Positions 48,701 to 51,303 of a DNA stretch of 64,000 nucleotides are shown here, in pieces (the first letter of the stretch is position 1; each line of letters starts with the position of its first letter). A program made the position numbers and the translations under genes. Under the pieces are notes generated by a model. It did not search any database, had not been told where the DNA came from, and worked only from the letters and a program-made list of their open reading frames with translations. Source of the DNA: Xenopus tropicalis (Eukaryota; Chordata; Amphibia; Anura; Pipidae); assembly GCF_000004195.4 (NCBI RefSeq), contig NC_030683.2:66762764-66826763 (forward strand), in the 5' to 3' direction.

Positions 48701-49924
48701 TTCTGTCTTTACCTGGCAGTCACTGATGTTGCTTTTAGCTGGAAAGGGATTTACTGTACCAGTTGGACATTTTTGTGGAGCTGCAGATCCGCCTGGACAA
48801 CTAGAATAACACATTAGAGGGTTAAGATATTAACATGCATTGATTTACATCATTGTTGACTACATCATTCATTATAAACCTGGAATGCTGATACTTTCTT
48901 CCACAAACCTACAGAGACACTGGTTAGGGACGAACAGGCAGGGATTGAAATTCCTCCTTTGAAGGTGATGGTGTGAGGGGGGCAGGGGGCCCAGGACAAT
49001 TAGATGGTCCCAGTTGAATGACCTCTTAAGGAGATCTATACACTGGAGGAATGGAAAGAGGCACAGCTGGCAAACCCCCCTCTTTAACAGGCAGTGAGGA
49101 CCAGCTGGGTACTGGTATGCCCTGGGGTTCATTATGCAGTATGCAGTGGTGGTCCTACTAAGGATCAAATGGCCCAGACAACAGCACGGTTGATGTTGAC
49201 TTATGTTCCAAATTGTTGCCACTATAAGAACCTGAACCATACATGGTAGTTGCAACATTGCATTGGAATGTCCCAGTCTGTTTGATGGAATCAGAGCAAA
49301 ATTATGCTGTAAGCACATACATTAGGAGCAATGGAAATTGTGTGTATTTCAGACTGTGCCTGACTGTGCAGCACCAATCGCCTGACTGCACTGTGACTGT
49401 GCCTGACCATACAGTATCTTAATAAAAAATTTGGCCAGCGACTAAGCCTGTGTTTTAGATTTCGGCCCCCTTATGTGATTGAGTTTGACACCCCTGCTTT
49501 AAGGGGTGGAATATGAATAAATTATGCTACTGAGTTTCACTATATTACTTTATAAGTGAAACCTTTTTACTTGAAAACACATTAGAAAAAAACCTTAATT
49601 AGATTCCACAAAGCAATCAACAATTTAAACACAACAGTATTATATAAATTGTTAAAATCAAGAAAACATGCAGCATAATATTAAATTATTTTCCAGGAAC
49701 AATAAAAAGACATTGAAAACTAAAGGTCACCTAATTATATAGTGGTTGGATACATTACATGTAGGGCTTTCTCCTAATACAAGTTTTAGAAACTTTTCAC
49801 ACTTACAAAAATCCAGTGTGACACTCCCAGCAGCTGCCAGTTGCATAGAAAGTGCCCGATGGGCAATGAATAAGACAGTCAGTCTCACAGTTCAGCTGAC
49901 ACATAGAGGACAAGCAGAAAACAC
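2481..49924 (-). CDS. Giant cysteine-rich repeat protein, 32 internal exons (partial at both ends)
   Basis: Thirty-two exons can be joined from high to low coordinates on the minus strand: 49807-49924, 48713-48800, 48443-48631, 47392-47500, 44767-44970, 34654-34758, 34341-34532, 27115-27225, 23884-24076, 23622-23758, 22188-22412, 19793-19934, 19588-19711, 17377-17565, 17129-17266, 15704-15889, 15298-15492, 14326-14462, 13811-13979, 13170-13304, 11283-11435, 10863-11052, 10644-10784, 9525-9707, 7238-7309, 7020-7146, 6787-6932, 6159-6362, 3942-4091, 3300-3479, 2744-2860, 2481-2624. They sum to 4,893 nt (1,631 codons), all GT-AG, frame kept throughout with no stop. Nearly every exon carries CPxGxYC, CPxGTY/F, CxxCPxG or SGxCxxGYYC motifs, as in ephrin-receptor-like/GCC2-GCC3 cysteine-rich modules (family knowledge). 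At least ten NxS/T sequons suggest an extracellular, glycosylated product (inference). No transmembrane, kinase, EGF or CUB segment is visible. Initiator, signal peptide and C-terminus lie outside what I can identify. SCUBE and SVEP1 contain similar but far fewer modules, so no symbol is assigned. Confidence 0.9.
2744..2860 (-). CDS. Exon 31 of the cysteine-rich gene
   Basis: Phase 1 at both ends, 39 codons. Reads SAPSGKCSAGFFCTRG, LNATYGD (sequon NAT), ICPPGTFC. Joined to exon 32 it gives CPPGTFCSSY. No ORF in the correct frame was long enough to be flagged. Confidence 0.9.
3300..3479 (-). CDS. Exon 30 of the cysteine-rich gene, with unusual insert
   Basis: Phase 1 at both ends, 60 codons. 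Begins WFCVYAAWTPQPFDL, an aromatic insert, then NYTSANCLCPAT (sequon NYT), and returns to GGKCQPGFYCPTGT, TCPPGFYCESAG. The layout (aromatic insert followed by CxC) parallels exon 5. Confidence 0.92.
3942..4091 (-). CDS. Exon 29 of the cysteine-rich gene
   Basis: Phase 1 at both ends, 50 codons. Motifs: FPCPRGFYN, SCLSCLPGHYCGTEG, VSGKCDPG. Acceptor tttcag, donor CTG|gtaagt. Confidence 0.93.
4092..5357. other. Intron between exons 28 and 29, left part
   Basis: A+T-rich intron sequence without recognisable coding. An A-rich run and an (at)n tract lie near 4530-4600. No RNA gene seen. Confidence 0.4.
5358..5548. mobile_element. hAT-type MITE (TAGTGATGAG family) copy 2
   Basis: Ends TAGCACTGAGCAAT and gcttatcacta, flanked by the exact 8-bp duplication gccatgat (5350-5357 and 5549-5556). 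Contains the family's 'cgccagacatggatt' subterminal block. Confidence 0.87.
6159..6362 (-). CDS. Exon 28 of the cysteine-rich gene
   Basis: Phase 1 at both ends, 68 codons. Motifs: ECPVGHYCPQGS, LSCPAGTYN, DCFLCPPGYYCPGNTS, FQCPSGFYCPEG. The visible 70-residue ORF here is in the wrong frame; the motif-rich frame has no nearby ATG. Confidence 0.92.
6787..6932 (-). CDS. Exon 27 of the cysteine-rich gene
   Basis: Phase 2 in, phase 1 out. Reads LSLSKSECKPCPPGYYC, SSAGLCFKGFYCTIG, ending APTGE. Together exons 26 and 27 (273 nt) make one in-frame 91-codon block. Confidence 0.9.
7020..7146 (-). CDS. Exon 26 of the cysteine-rich gene
   Basis: Phase 1 in, phase 2 out. Reads PCPVGYFCPSGT, FPCPVGTFSD and splits an arginine codon with exon 27. 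The intron to exon 27 is only 87 bases. Confidence 0.9.
7238..7309 (-). CDS. Exon 25 of the cysteine-rich gene (micro-exon)
   Basis: Only 72 nt, phase 1 at both ends. Reads MFCKEWGSSAPSGPC then QAGYFCKS. This is exactly one SGxCxxGYFC unit. Acceptor tcag, donor CAG|gtaata. Confidence 0.9.
7585..8727 (+). mobile_element. CR1-like LINE fragment, reverse transcriptase remnant
   Basis: Decayed plus-strand reading shows DWRKAVLIPIF, then NWLQDQVQRVVINGTFS, KILSGV, QGSVLGP and WQMRFSVDKCKVMHLG, all familiar CR1/L2-group reverse-transcriptase landmarks, broken by stops and frameshifts. The 3' part (about 8390-8727) matches the LINE tail at 24213-24718 and ends in 'ttactatgttactatg'. A hAT MITE (7871-8132) interrupts it. 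Dead copy in an intron of the cysteine-rich gene. Confidence 0.82.
7871..8132. mobile_element. hAT-type MITE copy 3, nested in the LINE
   Basis: Ends TATTGATGAGTGAG and actcatcacta. Flanks gtccttca and gtatctca are both near variants of the 8 bases expected in the LINE's SGVPQG codons, so they are a decayed 8-bp target duplication. ORFs of 76-101 codons here are fortuitous. Confidence 0.8.
8728..9524. other. Intron between exons 24 and 25, right part
   Basis: No repeat family or coding segment recognised; A+T-rich single-copy-looking sequence. Confidence 0.35.
9525..9707 (-). CDS. Exon 24 of the cysteine-rich gene
   Basis: Phase 1 at both ends, 61 codons. Motifs: CSICPTGYTCPNG, VCPPGHFCPDG, FPCPPGTFN, GCQTCPPG. 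The donor is CCAG|gttaca, off-consensus. It is chosen because it gives CPPGMFC with exon 25 in phase, and the reading frame otherwise runs into intron-like sequence. Confidence 0.87.
9918..10548. mobile_element. Probable T2-type MITE (TTAAAGGG end)
   Basis: Begins ttaaagggtaactccactg. The 3' part (about 10464-10548, 'gtgatatcactccaactt') is shared with the element at 62378-62840. TTAA/TTAAAGG ends are typical of Xenopus T2-family MITEs (family knowledge). The right terminus is not clear. Confidence 0.5.
10644..10784 (-). CDS. Exon 23 of the cysteine-rich gene
   Basis: Phase 1 at both ends, 47 codons. Motifs: FYCILG, ICPEKYFCPEGS, SLCADGTYSNRTG (sequon NRT). Glycine of CPxG is replaced by K (CPEK). 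Only 78 bases separate it from exon 22. Confidence 0.92.
10863..11052 (-). CDS. Exon 22 of the cysteine-rich gene
   Basis: Phase 0 in, phase 1 out. Motifs: ICPPGYFCSNG, QPCPPGTWN, WCLLCPPGKFC, DLCHSG. The exon begins GTGAG after cctaaac-side acceptor sequence, so the AG|GT border could be mistaken for a donor on the other strand. Confidence 0.92.
11084..11237. mobile_element. Short MITE with GGGGCTGATT ends
   Basis: Left taggggctgattactcaatt, right gataaattagccccat, imperfect inverted ends, about 154 bp, in the intron between exons 21 and 22. A lone end of similar type (ggggctgatttaccaa) occurs at about 6084. Confidence 0.6.
11283..11435 (-). CDS. Exon 21 of the cysteine-rich gene
   Basis: Phase 0 at both ends, 51 codons. 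Reads GTFSNVSG (sequon NVS), SCELCPLGMYC, PEGHCHQGYYCTRGS. No long ORF marks it in the correct frame. Donor CCT|gtaagt. Confidence 0.9.
12088..12403. mobile_element. hAT (Charlie-like) MITE with CAGGGATCCCCAACC ends
   Basis: Terminal inverted repeats CAGGGATCCCCAACC and ggttggggatcactg. Flanked by 8-bp near-duplication acatagag/acataaag. About 316 bp, no transposase. Confidence 0.87.
13170..13304 (-). CDS. Exon 20 of the cysteine-rich gene
   Basis: Phase 0 at both ends, 45 codons. Reads LPGQSGCRECPAGHFC, LPCPQGHFCPAGS, NPCLA, joining to GTFSN in exon 21. Donor GCG|gtaagc. Confidence 0.92.
13361..13735. mobile_element. T2-family MITE (TTAA ends)
   Basis: Left ttaaaggaaaatggaaggt, right actttccttctcctttaa. 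It carries the 'ggcagctgctatcttaaac' interior common in Xenopus repeats. It lies in the 506-bp intron between exons 19 and 20 and makes up most of it. Confidence 0.75.
13811..13979 (-). CDS. Exon 19 of the cysteine-rich gene
   Basis: Phase 2 in, phase 0 out. Reads MYCDG, TPSGPCKPGYYCPLGS, a cysteine-free linker (TTSIHHEVMEGFFSTEG), then SCQPGTFQP. Donor CCT|gttagt. The linker replaces the usual CPxGxxC unit. Confidence 0.9.
14326..14462 (-). CDS. Exon 18 of the cysteine-rich gene
   Basis: Phase 0 in, phase 2 out. Reads GLCPAGSFCPAGS, SLCPPGTYSS, QCLPCPPG, joining to MYCDG in exon 19. No long ORF flags this exon; frame and both splice borders were read directly. Confidence 0.9.
15298..15492 (-). 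CDS. Exon 17 of the cysteine-rich gene
   Basis: Phase 0 at both ends, 65 codons. Motifs: GFYCVHG, VPCPEGTYSN, ECRPCEAGQFCAG, TSGFCQKGYFCPGNTS. It ends with a sequon (NTS). Donor TCG|gtaagc. Confidence 0.92.
15556..15660. repeat. Xenopus 'gtatggggtcc-attatccagaaaccc' repeat fragment
   Basis: Matches the very common frog interspersed repeat recognised by 'attatccagaaaccc' and 'gaaaggccatctccc'. A fuller copy is at 25846-26055. It occupies half of the 211-bp intron between exons 16 and 17. Confidence 0.7.
15704..15889 (-). CDS. Exon 16 of the cysteine-rich gene
   Basis: Phase 0 at both ends, 62 codons. Motifs: LCPEGYYCPQGT, YPCQPGSFWNVS (sequon NVS), CWPCPAGYFC, KLCPP, continuing into GFYC of exon 17. 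The 70-residue ORF seen over it is in a wrong frame. Confidence 0.9.
15890..17128. other. Intron between exons 15 and 16
   Basis: Contains a short (gt/ga)n tract at about 16027-16066. No coding or named repeat recognised in the rest. Confidence 0.4.
17129..17266 (-). CDS. Exon 15 of the cysteine-rich gene
   Basis: Phase 0 at both ends, 46 codons. Reads NPCPNGTYGDKPGLG, ECQLCPEGSYCYQEG. A sequon (NGT) falls inside the CPxGTY motif. Only 110 bases separate it from exon 14. Confidence 0.92.
17377..17565 (-). CDS. Exon 14 of the cysteine-rich gene
   Basis: Phase 0 at both ends, 63 codons. Motifs: TCLLCPAGHYCNEE, LVCPAGSHCPKG, SVCPQGYYCPPGN. Three successive CPxGxxC units without the intervening CPxGTY unit. 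Confidence 0.92.
17756..18160. mobile_element. T2-type repeat, copy 1 (plus orientation)
   Basis: Starts ttaaaggagaactaaacac. From about 17870 to 18150 it is the reverse complement of 58345-58625 ('cctgctgccagtcctgaatc', 'ggaaatccaagcaggctgtc'), so the two are members of one dispersed family. Right terminus unresolved. Confidence 0.65.
18638..18920. mobile_element. MITE with TAAAGCTAGCCATA/TGGCCACCTTA ends
   Basis: Left taaagctagccataaacg and right cgtgtgtggccacctta are imperfect inverted repeats. Two internal palindromes are present, 'tcatacgaaacctcgtttcgtacga' region (18668-18694) and a 'aggaggtagaaatcc...tttctacctcctt' stem (18800-18832). Confidence 0.65.
19045..19261. mobile_element. hAT-type MITE (TAGTGATGAG family) copy 4
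   Basis: Ends TATTGATGAGCGAAA and tttgatcacta, exact 8-bp duplication cagtgcat at 19037-19044 and 19262-19269. Lies in the intron between exons 13 and 14. Confidence 0.88.
19588..19711 (-). CDS. Exon 13 of the cysteine-rich gene
   Basis: Phase 2 in, phase 0 out. Reads GTYRAEQG, ECDLCPAGSYC, PVPCGTGNFS. No long ORF marks it, but borders (ttttag acceptor, TCA|gtgagt donor) and frame fit both neighbours. Only 81 bases separate it from exon 12. Confidence 0.87.
19793..19934 (-). CDS. Exon 12 of the cysteine-rich gene
   Basis: Phase 1 in, phase 2 out. Reads QFPCPAGTFNLKLGS, ECSACPVGSYCPIGSSKP and AMCP, joining to IGTYR in exon 13 where most modules have PGTY. Donor CAT|gtgagt. Confidence 0.9.
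20165..20412. mobile_element. hAT-type MITE (TAGTGATGAG family) copy 5
   Basis: Ends TAGTGATGATCAAA and gctcatcatta, exact 8-bp duplication aatattaa at 20157-20164 and 20413-20420. Carries the 'ccaggcatggat' and 'gcgaagcgaaacagg' blocks shared with the other copies. Confidence 0.88.
21088..21584. mobile_element. T2-family MITE (TTAA ends)
   Basis: Left ttaaaggaaaactaaaccc, right gggtttaaattctcctttaa, about 497 bp. A 91-codon minus-strand ORF inside it is incidental. Confidence 0.78.
21585..22187. repeat. Intron sequence with X. laevis/tropicalis 'cagacctgacctgga' repeat
   Basis: From about 21765 to 22110 there is a repeat rich in 'acccgcaacc' and 'gacctgcaacctgac' wording known from many frog introns. 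Exact limits are not seen. Confidence 0.4.
22188..22412 (-). CDS. Exon 11 of the cysteine-rich gene
   Basis: Phase 1 at both ends, 75 codons, the longest exon. Motifs: PVPCPQGHYCPAGT, YKCPPGTWSD, ECYPCPSGWFCFAG, APSGKCSAGYYCPEG. It contains a full three-part unit (CPxGHYC, CPPGTW, CxxCPxG plus SGxC). Confidence 0.93.
23018..23225. repeat. GC-rich interspersed repeat (GCCGGATTTGTGATCCGGGC)
   Basis: A strikingly GC-rich island in A+T-rich intron. It starts 'gccagcgccggattt' and includes 'cctaggcccgggcctttgtg'. Overlapping ORFs on both strands are side effects of base composition. Probably a hAT-derived repeat; family unnamed here. Confidence 0.5.
23363..23607. mobile_element. hAT-type MITE (TAGTGATGAG family) copy 6, decayed
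   Basis: Left end gaggagcgaatctgtcccg and the interior 'cgtttcgcttcacggcaaa' match the family. The right end is degraded and no target duplication is clear. It ends only about 15 bases from the donor of exon 10. Confidence 0.65.
23622..23758 (-). CDS. Exon 10 of the cysteine-rich gene
   Basis: Phase 2 in, phase 1 out. Reads YVCPVGSRSP, NACPAGTFSD, QCDICPARFFCVTG. The glycine of the CPxG motif is replaced (CPAR). Only 125 bases separate it from exon 9. Confidence 0.9.
23884..24076 (-). CDS. Exon 9 of the cysteine-rich gene
   Basis: Phase 1 in, phase 2 out. Motifs: QCVLCPVGFYC, PVPCPPGTYN, DCMLCMAGRACTHAG, ECFPG. The donor is GG|gtgggt. A second possible donor nine bases further does not restore frame, whereas this one yields CFPGYVCPVG across the junction. 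Confidence 0.88.
24213..24718 (+). mobile_element. CR1-like LINE 3' fragment
   Basis: An open plus-strand reading gives RRLRGDMITMYKYIRG, then QRTRGHPLHL, GRFHLNIRKGFFTVRAVKLW and NSLPESVV, matching the conserved C-terminal region of CR1-group ORF2 proteins. It is followed by a 3' UTR ending 'caacccaacttactatgtaa'. The 5' part is missing, as is usual for LINE copies. It lies in the intron between exons 8 and 9. Confidence 0.88.
24719..27114. other. Intron between exons 8 and 9, remainder
   Basis: A+T-rich sequence with no exon. Only the repeat at 25846-26055 is recognised. Several 60-90-codon ORFs lack domain features. Confidence 0.4.
25846..26055. repeat. Xenopus 'attatccggaaac' interspersed repeat
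   Basis: Reads gtatggaattcattatccgg, then 'gggaaggctttctcc', 'agtaccttgtacttgatcc' and 'ggaggcaaaataattttac', in the order typical for this abundant frog repeat. Confidence 0.72.
27115..27225 (-). CDS. Exon 8 of the cysteine-rich gene
   Basis: Phase 1 at both ends, 37 codons. Reads SSVSGFPCTRGKFCPSG then DCPPGTFTNYIGAS. It is isolated between a 7.1-kb and a 3.0-kb intron. Donor TCAA|gtaagt. The exon was short enough to have no ORF of its own in the correct frame. Confidence 0.88.
27800..27889. repeat. Perfect-stem inverted repeat
   Basis: Arm ggaggccacatggatggggg is complementary to ccccatccatgtggcctcc, each extending into 'aaagca'/'tgctttt', about 27-bp stem with a 35-base loop. Could be a MITE core or a foldback; function unknown. 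Confidence 0.8.
28560..28690. repeat. hAT-type end 'cagtgtcggactggg'
   Basis: The segment starting at about 28575 matches the frequent frog repeat end 'cagtgtcggactgggcc'. The other end is not found, so limits are approximate. Confidence 0.4.
30410..30444. repeat. (GT)n microsatellite
   Basis: A run of about 15 gt dinucleotides directly before the Penelope-like reading frame. It supplies the start of a spurious long ORF. Confidence 0.95.
30916..32318. mobile_element. Non-autonomous hAT element inserted in the Penelope copy
   Basis: Ends CAGTGCTGTCCAACT and agttggacagccctg, with an exact 8-bp duplication ctgtacat at 30908-30915 and 32319-32326. 1,403 bp with no transposase; about half is a 34-bp minisatellite. 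The target duplication falls inside Penelope endonuclease coding sequence, so it inserted after that element. Confidence 0.9.
31314..31985. repeat. 34-bp minisatellite arranged as an inverted array
   Basis: Right arm (about 31465-31965) has around 15 copies of a 34-bp unit (tgtgtgccatactatgcttg + ccctcccctgccta). The left arm (about 31314-31430) has three to four units of the same period in reverse complement. Because 34 is one more than a multiple of 3 and the unit lacks stops, all three plus frames stay open (173-233 codons); these are not genes. Confidence 0.92.
33303..33469. repeat. Near-perfect 83-bp-arm palindrome
   Basis: Arm cactcaccaggacttggcaa... reads outward to 'gtcctggtgagtg', mirrored about position 33386. 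The right arm includes gaagagcacagttagtgctt followed by gaaacgttgg, a stem-loop plus GAAAC as in a degenerate hammerhead. Confidence 0.9.
33506..33668. repeat. Second palindrome with hammerhead-like core
   Basis: Arms aacatgaaataatctgtggc and gccacagattatttcatgtt extend to about 60 bp each. The loop holds 33568-33593: ggtcctaatgagg then accgaaacgttgg. That resembles CUGAUGAG...CGAAAC but has A in place of the catalytic-core G. Confidence 0.8.
34341..34532 (-). CDS. Exon 7 of the cysteine-rich gene
   Basis: Phase 1 at both ends, 64 codons. Motifs: YYCLEG, LCPKGFYCPIGT, YPCPAGTYN, CRVCSEGLFCQEG. A longer reading in another frame over the same DNA is a shadow. Confidence 0.92.
34654..34758 (-). 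CDS. Exon 6 of the cysteine-rich gene
   Basis: Phase 1 at both ends, 35 codons. Reads HFCLDG...IPCPAGSYSEKEGLYQ then CTLCPAG, a textbook module. The next exon supplies YYC to complete CPAGYYC. Donor CAG|gtatgc. Confidence 0.92.
35191..35945. mobile_element. DNA transposon-like element with ACTCGAGTATA ends
   Basis: Left tactgtatatactcgagtat and right atactcgagtatatacggta form inverted ends. 'cggcttatactcgagtca' recurs internally at about 35255 and 35848. Middle is GC-rich (35280-35540) and A+T-rich after. No transposase frame. About 755 bp in the intron between exons 5 and 6. Confidence 0.72.
36570..37450 (+). mobile_element. Ngaro-like (DIRS-order) retroelement remnant
   Basis: Broken plus-strand reading shows GGFRDGFHLGG, NLKSLND, LAKEMMEKEVQLGCMEGLF and, after frame changes, ITGHSYVYLLKGDPG, VILCEGGHYLGKYPIK and LFIVWYNIIPR. 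These parallel the reverse-transcriptase start and the GHSxV / GGND-type hydrolase segment found in Ngaro elements (family knowledge). Many stops. A decayed fragment, not a gene. Confidence 0.6.
37451..38631. other. Intron between exons 5 and 6, unassigned part
   Basis: No repeat or coding recognised except possible continuation of retroelement 3' sequence to about 37700. Confidence 0.35.
38632..38695 (-). mobile_element. Very short CR1-like LINE 3' tail
   Basis: The complement reads 'gatggacatatgtctttttt' and 'caacccaacttactatgtta', identical in kind to the ends of the LINE copies at 8640-8727 and 24660-24718. A 5'-truncated copy of only about 60 bp. Confidence 0.8.
38744..39515 (+). mobile_element. 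L1-like LINE ORF2 C-terminal remnant
   Basis: Plus frames give MFILPKVLYVLWHSPVFIPK, then a W-rich stretch, and downstream LILISYRHSLLQLYVIHRAY, TVQRLHAMKI and ARRILTLHWKKQTSPKAQEW, resembling the post-RT region of L1/Tx1 ORF2. A frameshift near 39010 and a G-run of about 18 bases at 38900-38918 break it. Confidence 0.72.
40061..40162. repeat. Inverted repeat with 29-bp arms
   Basis: Arm tgactgaagtgtacaggtct + ttctagctt matches the complement of aagctagaaagacctgtaca + cttcagtca, with a 44-base loop. Perfect as read. Confidence 0.88.
40760..42640 (+). mobile_element. DIRS-like retroelement remnant
   Basis: Fragments on the plus strand: a capsid-like stretch with DDALAFYHLMDRKIGAAL and ATLAVCRPVIALMPVSR; RT-like DRKDAYFHI and FPFQAF; and a tyrosine-recombinase-like end LKAYSTRATSLSWAI...VCKAAAWRSFSTF. 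The order (gag, RT, recombinase) and the HSTR-like motif fit DIRS elements. A short palindromic repeat (about 41430-41565) is inserted in it, and large parts are missing. Confidence 0.65.
41430..41570. repeat. Frog 'gggagattagtcgcc' hairpin repeat
   Basis: Contains gcggggagattagtcgccca and gtgactaatctccccgc as inverted arms, a hairpin repeat frequent in Xenopus. A related, weaker copy is near 61538-61610. Confidence 0.7.
43878..44050. mobile_element. MITE with about 40-bp near-perfect inverted ends
   Basis: Left aagggatatatttatcatgc-tgtgtaaaaagtggagtaaa, right the complement of aaggggtatatttatcatgc-tgtgtaaaaagtggagtaaa. Central 'attggctgttatatacaaca' resembles 53920-54072. About 173 bp. Confidence 0.88.
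44767..44970 (-). CDS. Exon 5 of the cysteine-rich gene, with unusual insert
   Basis: Phase 1 at both ends, 68 codons. Starts SYCPHTYNWFYPDIV, an aromatic, cysteine-poor insert, then CICNNGTS (sequon NGT), a polar stretch, and returns to the usual pattern with SCEPGFY...GCQLCPPG. The insert resembles that in exon 30 in layout. The upstream intron is short (2.4 kb) and the downstream one is 10 kb. Confidence 0.88.
45508..45603. mobile_element. hAT-type MITE (TAGTGATGAG family) copy 7, short
   Basis: Left tagtgatgagtgaatttttt with the family 'caccaggcatggatt' block; right gatgtttcgctcatga. Flanks tttataag/aatataag are a possible decayed duplication. Only about 96 bp, internally deleted. Confidence 0.7.
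45604..47391. other. Intron between exons 4 and 5, remainder
   Basis: A (aatac)n microsatellite at about 46565-46586. Otherwise no repeat or exon recognised; the 101-codon plus ORF at 46619-46924 has no domain. Confidence 0.35.
47392..47500 (-). CDS. Exon 4 of the cysteine-rich gene
   Basis: Phase 0 in, phase 1 out. Reads LCPPGQEPTQDHSQCVKCPP then GFFSTVDLPKCQPCLEG. Donor GAAG|gtgacc is weaker than consensus but gives an exact in-frame join to GSYCPH in the next exon. Confidence 0.85.
47621..48217. mobile_element. Long MITE with GGGGC..ATTTACT ends
   Basis: Left tagggggcccatttacttac, right cttagtaaatcagcccctag. Interior is full of 'aaaaagtcgc' and 'tttttcg' runs. Several ORFs of 60-94 codons on both strands are compositional. 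It fills most of the intron between exons 3 and 4. Confidence 0.78.
48443..48631 (-). CDS. Exon 3 of the cysteine-rich gene
   Basis: Phase 0 at both ends, 63 codons. Motifs in order: TCSPGF, CRPCPSGYSC, RCKPGQYS, CSDCPYGFVCPDGHDWK. This is a complete CxxCPxGYxC module plus the start of the next. Donor AAG|gtaaaa. Confidence 0.9.
48713..48800 (-). CDS. Exon 2 of the cysteine-rich gene
   Basis: Phase 2 in, phase 0 out. It reads CPGGSAAPQKCPTGTV...SNISDCQ, the second half of a YCPxG-CPxGT module with one sequon (NIS). The donor is CAG|gtaaag. At 88 nt it is one of the two shortest exons. The join to the neighbours restores GFFCPGGS and DCQTCSPG. Confidence 0.85.
49430..49502. repeat. hAT-type end 'gagtttgacacccctg'
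   Basis: The stretch 'gtttgacacccctgctt' is the common hAT end class. The partner end is not clear; it may lie near 48880. Low-confidence fragment in the intron between exons 1 and 2. Confidence 0.4.
49807..49924 (-). CDS. Exon 1 (of those visible) of the cysteine-rich gene
   Basis: Phase 1 in, phase 2 out; acceptor after a pyrimidine tract ending cttag, donor gtaagt. The translation (about residues 1-40 of the visible protein) has a dense cluster MCQLNCETDCLIHCPSG, then CWECHTGFF, and completes FFC with the next exon. The close CxxxCxxxCxxxC spacing differs from the later modules, so this may be the edge of a different domain. Earlier exons must exist because it starts mid-codon. Confidence 0.85.
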
Positions 49925-50365
49925 CTAAGGAATTTAAAAAGAGAGCCATTACATCTTTATAGTCTAGAGAAATGTCATCCATAAGCTTTCATAAATCCCA
50001 TTACCTTCCTCATTCTGTTCTGTCTCATTATACCTAATATTTTTCAGAATCCCTCCAATTGTCCTTGCTCTCCTCACTGTTCATTTCTATTTCATCCTCC
50101 AGAGTTAATCCATCATTTAAAAAAAGATGTATTGCTCTAGTGGTTGGTTGTGCCACAGGCTGTGCCACTTATTACTGCCCTTGGGGAATTTTCTCCCCTG
50201 AAAGCCTAAGAAAATTTCATACTTCAAAGACACCGGTTTCTTACTATTTTACTGAAAGAAATAGGCTTTTGACATTTAAAGTATTGTAGCTGCATAGTAA
50301 GGAACAGTATGTGTAACAAGAGCTCTTCAATTAAACTAGGGTAATGATATTTATCATTATTACAG
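49925..50365. other. Sequence upstream of first visible exon
   Basis: The acceptor of exon 1 sits at 49925 (cct-aagg on the plus strand). No earlier exon or promoter could be recognised here. Confidence 0.4.
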
Positions 50366-50730
50366 TAAGGGGCTCATTTACCATCAATTTTTTTTACAAT
50401 GCTTCTAAACGACTAAAAATCTGAATTCGACCATTCACCAGGTTAAACTTTGAGTTCATGTTCAAGTCCATGGCAAAGGTCCCTTCCTTGAAGAATTTTC
50501 TTTTGCCTCAGATTTTCTACACTGGGTTTTGTCCAAAAACACAATTTTTTAGAATTGTTGCACGAAAATTCGAAGTCAGGATTTGCGCTGCGACAATTCG
50601 AAAAAGTTGAGTTTTTTCAACTTTCTCACAGCTACTTTTCCTATCGGATTTCTTTAGTAAATGTTGGACATTTGGGAAAAGAGTTTAGTCAAGTTTAAAA
50701 AAATGAGAATTTTTAGTAAATCTGCCCCAA
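50366..50730. mobile_element. MITE with GGGGCTCATTTACC ends
   Basis: Left taaggggctcatttaccatc, right ttttagtaaatctgccccaa, imperfect inverted ends, about 365 bp, noncoding. Confidence 0.7.
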
Positions 50731-51262
50731 AATGTTGCACAGAGAAACAGAATATTTTTGAGAAATGTTTTATTCAAAGGTGTTGAACAAGCACATATTG
50801 TGGCTTATTTTCACCACAAGAGGGGGCTCTTGTAGTGAAATTTTTTTGTTTGTAATCCTACTAATTCGAAGAGCCTATATGTAAAACACTGTTTTATATT
50901 AGTAAAGGGTTTCATGAAGCAAATACTTTTCTTATAGAATGCACAATTGGACAAAAGCCCACTCTTTAGCTCATAAGAGGCACTGTGGTCACACACAAAC
51001 CAAGGCACATTTACATGCTAGGTTACATCAGCCTATGAATAGACAGAGCTGAGTTTCATCTTTTACATTTCAATCAGTTACAATTAGAGCTGCATAACTT
51101 CCTTATAATTTCTGAGAAAGTACAAAATGGAGGCTAAAAAAAAAACCTGATGTTTACTAATATATTTATTCTAGTTTGGTAAGATTCTTAAATAGGTCTG
51201 TTGCTTACATATTTGTACTAATGGTGTAGTTTTCTTTTAAAGAGTTAAAATGTAATTCATAT

Positions 51263-51303
<41 letters not shown>

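Noticed and set aside
48872..49318. 148-codon minus ORF between exons 1 and 2
   Set aside because: Lacks the cysteine pattern and splice borders, and joining exon 1 directly to exon 2 restores frame (GFFCPGG); probably a repeat fragment.
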